NCBI GenBank assembly: GCA_003339415.1
Contig: PDHQ01000018.1
Location: forward strand, 62,001-126,000
Reading direction: 5' to 3'
DNA length: 64,000 nt
Source: Ophiocordyceps camponoti-saundersi (nom. inval.)
Taxonomy: Eukaryota > Ascomycota > Sordariomycetes > Hypocreales > Ophiocordycipitaceae
In this document: positions 58,147 to 64,000 of the stretch, one piece after another
Layout of the letters: each line of letters starts with the position of its first letter
How positions within the stretch are numbered: position 1 is the stretch's first letter
Program-made: the position numbers and the translations under genes
The notes under the pieces: model-generated
Database searches by the model: none
The model's input: only the letters and a program-made list of their open reading frames with translations
Told to the model about the DNA's origin: nothing

Positions 58147-58914
58147 CTAAGATCTTCCGAATCCGAAAATCCTCTTAGTGCCATTGACTATTCCTCCAGA
58201 TCTAGAAGGACTTTGATTCCTCGCTCCTGAAGATTGAAATTGGTTTGTTGGTCTGAAAGCTGCCGCTTGACGTGCACGATTGGCGTCGCCCAGGCCATGT
58301 ATGGCTCCGCTGTAATGATAGATGGAACCGATCTCAGAAATTGGCGGCTTTCCGAAAGGGAATCTCCCAGGCTCTTGATGACCATTCCCCACCAACGGAC
58401 TCCGCTTGGGAGGATTAACAGTAGGAGGAGGTTGGTAACCAGGACGAGGAATCCCGCGAGGAGGTAATGGAGGCTCCGGAGCAGAAGGTGGAGAAGAAAC
58501 AGTACGACGAGGAGGAACAGGAGGAGGAGGAGGAGGCTGCGAGATCGGTAATGGGGGAAGGCTATCGGTCGGATTCCTATGAGCTGGCCTGGAATTTTGA
58601 CCCGAGGTTGCTGGAACCAGAGTCCAAGAGATCCCATCAAGAAGGGCCTGCGATTTTCCAGGAACTGGAGGCTGTGGAGGTATGTTCACTACTGCAAATG
58701 GGCTTTCGTTGTTTAAAGCGCCTTGTTGGCCGCTTCCGCCATGCGTCTGCCCAAATCCTGTATGCTGACGAGGAGAAGGAGATGGTGCCTGTCTCCTGAG
58801 GAGGGCCGGCGGAACGATGGCTGGCGTCCCTGATGGGAGTGGTAGGGCTTGGATAGATTGGAAGAAAAGGATGGTGGTGGCGGTGATGACGACCGACTTG
58901 AAAGCTTTCGTCAT
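58147..58914 (-). CDS. Proline-rich small secreted protein
   Basis: A single-exon frame of 255 residues starts at Met 58914. The preceding open stretch (58915-59094) is a TCTTCA-type simple repeat giving a Ser run, so I treat it as leader, not protein. Residues 1-22 form a signal peptide (MTKAFKSVVITATTILFFQSIQA). The mature part has LLRRQ, a possible Kex2-type site near residue 40, then a region rich in Pro, Ser, Gly and Arg with PPP runs and no Cys. No domain is recognised. It may be a cell-wall or effector-like protein. Codon positions look less biased than in neighbouring genes, and a spurious frame cannot be excluded. Confidence 0.55.
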   Translation of the reverse strand: MTKAFKSVVITATTILFFQSIQALPLPSGTPAIVPPALLRRQAPSPSPRQHTGFGQTHGGSGQQGALNNESPFAVVNIPPQPPVPGKSQALLDGISWTLVPATSGQNSRPAHRNPTDSLPPLPISQPPPPPPVPPRRTVSSPPSAPEPPLPPRGIPRPGYQPPPTVNPPKRSPLVGNGHQEPGRFPFGKPPISEIGSIYHYSGAIHGLGDANRARQAAAFRPTNQFQSSGARNQSPSRSGGIVNGTKRIFGFGRS

Positions 58915-61110
58915 TGTGAGGGGCCGGTCAAAAAGATGGAGGAGAAAGAGTGAAGATGAAGATGAAGGAGATGAAGATGAAGAAGATGGAGATGAAGAAG
59001 ATGGAGATGAAGAAGATGGAGATGAAGATGAAGGAAAAGAAGAAGAAGAAGAAGGGGAAGAGGAGGAGGAGGAGGAAGCAGATATAAGGACCATCGCCTA
59101 CCTACCAGGCACCTATATTCATATTACTTATATACATACATAGACTGCTCACCCTGAATGATTGTTGTACGGACGTATATGATACATCTTCATATGTTAA
59201 TATGTATATGCCTCTGGGTAGCAGGTGAGGCAGCTCGTTCATCCCTAGACGGGCCATCAACACGACAAGGCAAGGCAGGCAGGCAGTCAATCGGTCTCTA
59301 CGGATACTGCATGCCGCATCTCTCAAGCGGCTATGACTTGACATCAGCCTCGCCTCAATATAAAACAAGTCGCGCCGGGTGTAGAGAAAACCCCTTGTAG
59401 GTTCGACGAGCAGGAACATGCAATCAGATCTACCGCCGGCCTCCCCGCAGAGATGAGCTGTGTTTCATTACGGCGAGGCTACGAGCCTACGATCATCTTT
59501 CCTCCTGGTGGAGAAACGAGTAAGTAGGTGTATGGAGACAGAGAGGGGGAGAGAGTTAAGAGACCCAAGGTAGCTTGTTTCATATGTTTATCTGTGTCGT
59601 TGATACGAAACATACATACGTATATTCATGTATGTATGTATATAATCGGTATATATATACGGATATGGAGACATATGGGCCTTGTGAGCCTCGAGCCGGC
59701 GATTCCTTGAGCCTCATGCTGGCGATCTTTCGAGCCTCGTGCCGGATCTATCATCACGTCATCTAGCAATGGGATGAAAGGCGACTGTATGTAAGCGCAT
59801 CCAGTATCTTTTGGTCGGGAGGCGAGCCGAGTTGACAGCTTCGTACACCATACATAGTTGAGCAAGCGGAATGATATTCCCTATAGGCGAGCAAGCAAGC
59901 GTAAACGATATCCTCTATGGAGAGCTACCTGTATCATGTGGAAAGCGTCCAAGCTCAAATTCAACCAACCCCATCCTGATTTGTTTTCGCTGAGCGTCGT
60001 CTTCTCGTGCGGCACCTTGGCTAGGTTCTGGTATGACCTGTCTACGGCATACCGTGAGAACTGCATAGTTAGCCTTTGTCCTTGGATGGACGAATGCCGT
60101 ACGGCTTTTGCGCAGAAGCTCATCTGTCCCGAAATGACCTGTCAGCAGCCTCCTGAGTCGAAGTATGTGTATCTACGACTCTCTTATACAACTAAAATTT
60201 TTCACAGCGACGCCAGGTTTTGCAGAAAGAGTAGGCAGTAGGAGAAACTCGTCAGAGTCACTTCTTGGGTCCCTATGAGGAGGCCTCATCGCGCTCTATC
60301 CACACATGTAATGGAAGATTCGTCACATCTCACCCCCTCTTTTGAAGGAGTACCAGAGCTGCATGGCTCTCGACCGCATTAGGCGAGTCGTATATAGTAT
60401 ATATGTGTAATAGGGGAGGGCAACGCTGATAAAAAAAGGTGATGATGATGTCTGACGAACCTGCTAGGTCTGTGTGGTTAGGCCAGGCCCTAAGACGCAG
60501 GGCCGGCGGCGATAACTAACCAAGGGAGGTCTATAGGGTAGGCCGAACAATACTAGCGAGACTGATCAAGAACTTTAGAGACGCGAGCGAACAAATCAGA
60601 TTCTTGCCGGTAAAAGTGCCAAAATTATGCGGTTAGTGAAAGATGCTGCACATATTCTTACATAGGTACACAGATAGAGACAAGATGCTGCGGTGAAGCT
60701 TGACATTACGAAAAAAAAGGGGGCTATAGCCTATAGGTGCCTATTTACCTAGGTAGGGAGAGCATTATCCGTACAATAGAGCAAGCTGCACTTGATACAG
60801 GTACGCAGTCTGATGATCATGAGGGCAGATGAGTCGATGACTACATATGTACAACGTGGCACGTGTTGGTGCCGAGGACATTCCGACTCGACTTGGACTG
60901 TCTGAGTGTTTCCTTTGCTGGGCTGAAGACGGCGAGCTGAGAATCACGGGGGGGAAAAGTCCCAAGGAAAAGGAGGAGATGCAGAGATAAGATGAGGCCG
61001 AGGTTTTGCGGACTAAGAGGAAGAAGAAAGAAGAAGAGGAGAAATGACAGGTGAAGGAGATAAGAGATTAGAGTATCCGTAATACTGTCAGACAAGGAGG
61101 AGGCGTGCAA
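58915..61110. other. Intergenic, simple repeats, no supported gene
   Basis: About 2.2 kb. The first 200 bp are the GAAGAT repeat ahead of the proline-rich gene. Frames at 59858-60241 (+) and 60841-61110 (-) show no domain, and the latter is a Leu/Phe-rich translation of a GA-rich tract. The region ends abruptly at the second AT-rich block. Confidence 0.6.
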
Positions 61111-62255
61111 ATTGCATTAATTAATATGCTTACCCTCCTAAAACGGAGGGAATTATCGTTATCTTTATATATATAATAAAGACTATCTATATCGGCCTCT
61201 TATACCGTAATACCCTTATAAATAAGCCTTTATTCCTATAGTCTATATATTACCCCGGATATAGCTTTTTTCCTAATAGGAATTCTATTTCCTAAGCTAC
61301 GGATCTATTACTATATTACCTATATGCTTTAAGGGATAATAAAAATATACGCCTAACTTATTTTTATCTTAGCTTTTTAATATACCCCTATAGGTATTAC
61401 GTATACCGCCTTCTATACCGGGTAAATAGTACTTACCTTTTAGAAGGTATAATTAAGGTTTCTCGCGATAATTAAGGAAGAAGTTAAGGGTTAATTAGTA
61501 ATAAGGTATATAAGTTAGTTTATTTAGCTTAGAAAATATTAGATAACGGTTAAGCGGTTATTTTTATAGCTAAGCCCTTAATAAGGCCGGGTTTAATTCC
61601 TAGTACCTTCTTAATATATATTTTCGGAAACTACTATATAAGGGAGGCCCTTAGTTAGGTAGCTTAGTTACTTAGCTATAATAAGGGGATTAAGGGCCCC
61701 CTTATTATAGTAAAATAGCTAAATTACTTAGTTAGGGGTTTTCCTTAGTTAGTCTTATTAGTAATACTTTTAAATATTATTAACTTTTTATTTTTTTATA
61801 TATTTTAATAAGTTTACTATATTACCTTAACGATAAAGAAACTAATAGATAAGTTAAAAAAATTAAAAAGGAAAAGTTCGTAAAGAAAATAAAAATATTA
61901 TAATTAAAAGTTTATAATATTTTAAGATAATCTCCCTAATTAGAATAGATAATAAAAGAGATAATTTTAGGATAAGGGTATTATTTAACCGATAAGAAAA
62001 TAAACGCGATAGCGATTAGGAAATAATAAAATAAATATATATAATAATTTTAAAGAAAATTAGTCTAATAGTAAAGAAATAATAGTAATCTAAAGTAACG
62101 CTTAAGTTATAATTAATAAAGTTAATCGCGGATATATAAGTTTAGATTTAATATATAAAATAAAAAGTAAATAGGTATAACTATTTATTTTAAACGGCCT
62201 TTTTAAAAGGTATTTTCTTCCCCTTAAGCTAAGTAAAAAGGGTTAATTAGAGGTA
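61111..62255. repeat. RIP-degraded AT-rich DNA, probable copia 3' LTR side
   Basis: Composition falls to strongly AT-rich at about 61,110. Just inside the edge is a 6-bp hairpin (CCCTCC 61133-61138 with GGAGGG 61145-61150). Because the copia remnant to the right runs leftward and ends at a polypurine-like tract near 62256-62280, part of this segment is probably its 3' LTR. The partner LTR is off the window, so the ends cannot be set. Confidence 0.5.
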
Positions 62256-64000
62256 TTTTCTTCCCTCTTTCTAACCCTCTTATTAACGTATAGTATAGTA
62301 AGGCTAATTTCTCTTTAGAAAGTGCGGAATTTCTCTCCCTAAAGTAGCTTTATTAAGCTATTAGCTATTATACTAAATATCTTAATCTAGCCTATCTTCG
62401 TATAGCCGGATTAAACCTCTTACCGTAGCTAATACGAATAAATATTAATATAAAAAAGTTTTATTTTTAGCCTTAAATTCTCCTTCGTAATTAGCTTAAT
62501 CGTTTAAAGGTTATTATAATAAACTATAATATCTTATATAAGCTTAAATTATACTTTTTTATAAAGCCTCTTAAAAGCTTTAACTTTTTTAATAATATAA
62601 GAGAGGGCTAGGAACTTTACCTTTATAAATAAAGTTATAATAATATCTTATTTACCCGATTTAAAAACGACTATACCCCCGAAAACTTAGATAATAAAGC
62701 CCTTAGTACTTTTATAGTTATAATTATCCCCGAATAAAGCGTTAGATATTACGGCTATAAAATACGTTAATTAAATAATAATATTAGTATTATAAATAAA
62801 GATTCTAAGCTAAGGAGAAGGGAAAGAAAAGAGGAAAACTCCTATAGGCGAAATCTTAGTAAAATATATAAAAGTATATGCTAGTAGAGATAGGAGAGGG
62901 TAAGGGGAAATCCTAGTAAAAGGTCGACTCTATTTCTAGGTAATTTCCTCCTAAGAACTTCCTAAGGATTTTACGATAAAGTTTCCGAGGTTACGTAACT
63001 ATAATCGGAAATCCTTAAAAATTACCGTAAAATATTTAGAGGAAATCCGTTAGAAATCCTCGGAAATTACTATAAAATGTCTAAAGGAAATCCCTATAAT
63101 TACTAGCGCGTAATATTAGATATAGCTATAATAGTTAAATTATTACTATTATAGCTAATTAAGAGGTCCTAAGTATTATAAAGGAATTCTATAACGTAGA
63201 CTACGGATTATAAATATTAAAAGCTAGGATTTATAAAACCTTATACTAAGCGGCTAATAGCGAATATAATATCCGCTTAAGTAATAATTATAGCGTATAT
63301 TAAGCTACCGATAATAGCTTAATATTGCTTAATTTCTTCTTTTATTACCTACCCCTTAAAGGGGGGGATCTTCTTAAGTATTATTAGCTATAGCTAAGTT
63401 TTCTTTCCTAGAAGCCTTTTAAATTTTATTATAACTTTTTAAATATAAGATTTTTAGCTTAGGAATAGACGCTAATTAGCCCTATCCTTAATAACCTTAA
63501 TATTTAAGAACTAGCGAAGGTCCCTAAGATCCTTAATTTAAAAGGCCTTTTCGATAGCCTCTCTAAACTTATTATATTTATCTATTTAATCTTTCTTAAA
63601 TAAAGCTATAAAATTATTAATATAGAAGAAAATAATAATCTTTCTATTCGTTATAATATAAGGGTTTTCCGAAATAGTCCTATAACCTTAATCTTTTAGC
63701 TAAGCTATAAGTAATTTATATTAAAGGAAAGGGGATTATCGAAAGCTATAAAAAGCCTTTTTTAACTTTTAGGCCCGGCCTAGCTTATTAAAGCTAGGAG
63801 GTATCTTATAATATACCTCTTCGTCGAGGTTACTATTATAAAATACGTTTACGAAATTATACTAACGGGCCTTAAGGTTAAAATATACTATAAGGGCTAT
63901 AAGGAGCCTAAATATATATATTACTAGCGTATAAGTATAGATAGATAATTTATTTAGTAATTATTCGTTTCCGTATATAATAACGCGGGCTTTATATTTT
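62256..64000 (-). mobile_element. Ty1/copia retrotransposon remnant (pol 3' half), interrupted by a solo LTR
   Basis: On the minus strand, from the window edge leftward, the degraded frame follows copia pol order: RT with a Leu-Asp-Glu-Glu-Val-Tyr-Tyr-Lys segment (about 63,800), a Lys-Lys-Ala-x-Tyr segment, the Tyr-x-Asp-Asp box at 63,604-63,630, then the segment matching the copia region between RT and RNase H (63,130-63,310). After the solo LTR comes RNase H (62,400-62,740) and the C-terminal Leu-Thr-Lys...Lys-Phe segment (near 62,340). Both Asp codons of the RT box read AAT, and Gln codons read as stops, so the element is RIP-inactivated. A purine-rich minus-strand tract at 62256-62280 looks like the polypurine tract. 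The 5' half lies beyond 64,000. Confidence 0.78.
62747..63115 (-). repeat. Solo LTR of the gypsy family inserted in copia RNase H
   Basis: A 369-bp copy has the same start (TATTACGG) and end (GCGCGTAATA) as the LTRs at 4853 and 10495. It is flanked by the 5-bp duplication TTAGA (62742-62746 and 63116-63120). Copia coding remnants continue in order on both sides, so the LTR is an insertion that lost its interior by LTR-LTR recombination. Strand is set by identity with the minus-oriented element. Confidence 0.87.

Noticed and set aside
58467..59143. Plus-strand Glu/Asp-rich frames
   Set aside because: They are translations of GGA and GAAGAT simple repeats opposite the proline-rich protein gene.
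59858..60241. A 127-codon plus-strand frame
   Set aside because: No recognisable domain, an overlapping antisense frame, and no supporting signals.
60841..61110. A Leu/Phe-rich 89-codon minus-strand frame resembling a signal peptide
   Set aside because: It is produced by GA-rich DNA read on the minus strand and ends in unrelated sequence.

Overview
The window is chromosomal DNA of a filamentous ascomycete, probably a Sordariomycete. The genes have many short introns (about 40-150 nt) with GTRNGY-type donors and CTRAY-like branch points. The protein set is typical of plant- or insect-associated fungi: a LysM protein, an Egh16/GAS1-like protein, a BBE-type FAD oxidase, a P450 and a Zn2Cys6 regulator. 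The repeats have been wrecked by AT-biased transitions of the RIP (repeat-induced point mutation) type.

Layout: (1) 1-11,600 is a RIP-degraded, very AT-rich block. It opens with a GC-rich, tRNA-headed SINE-like piece (1-353) and holds a full-length Ty3/gypsy element (4853-10863, minus strand). The gypsy element is inserted inside one LTR of a smaller LTR element (3127-10923). (2) 11,660-32,200 carries an APH-like kinase, a TPR-CHAT protein, a four-LysM secreted protein next to a large secreted protein related to the C-terminal extension of subgroup-C (killer-toxin-like) chitinases, a small membrane protein, a secreted FAD oxidase and an NCS1 transporter. (3) 32,200-46,600 is gene-poor and full of TACA/TATG/TAGG microsatellites, homopolymers, a short interstitial telomere repeat and a Mutator-type MITE. 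It contains an Egh16-like protein, a 2-oxoglutarate oxygenase and a P450. (4) 46,600-57,100 is a compact block: Zn2Cys6 regulator, Mpv17/PMP22 protein, phosphoglycerate kinase, Sem1/DSS1 and an Iml2/TTC39-like protein. (5) 57,100-61,110 has one proline-rich secreted protein and much simple sequence. (6) 61,110-64,000 is a second RIP block with a Ty1/copia pol remnant (minus strand) into which a solo LTR of the same gypsy family was inserted.

The genes do not form one obvious pathway. The clearest functional pair is LysM protein plus chitinase-related protein, both secreted and on the same strand. The oxygenase, P450 and Zn2Cys6 regulator lie within 10 kb and could be a remnant or minimal secondary-metabolism locus, but no backbone enzyme is present. 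The block from about 50.6 to 57 kb is housekeeping.

Exon boundaries were worked out by hand from reading-frame continuity, splice signals and remembered family consensus. Where a site is uncertain the entry says so. No database search was possible.
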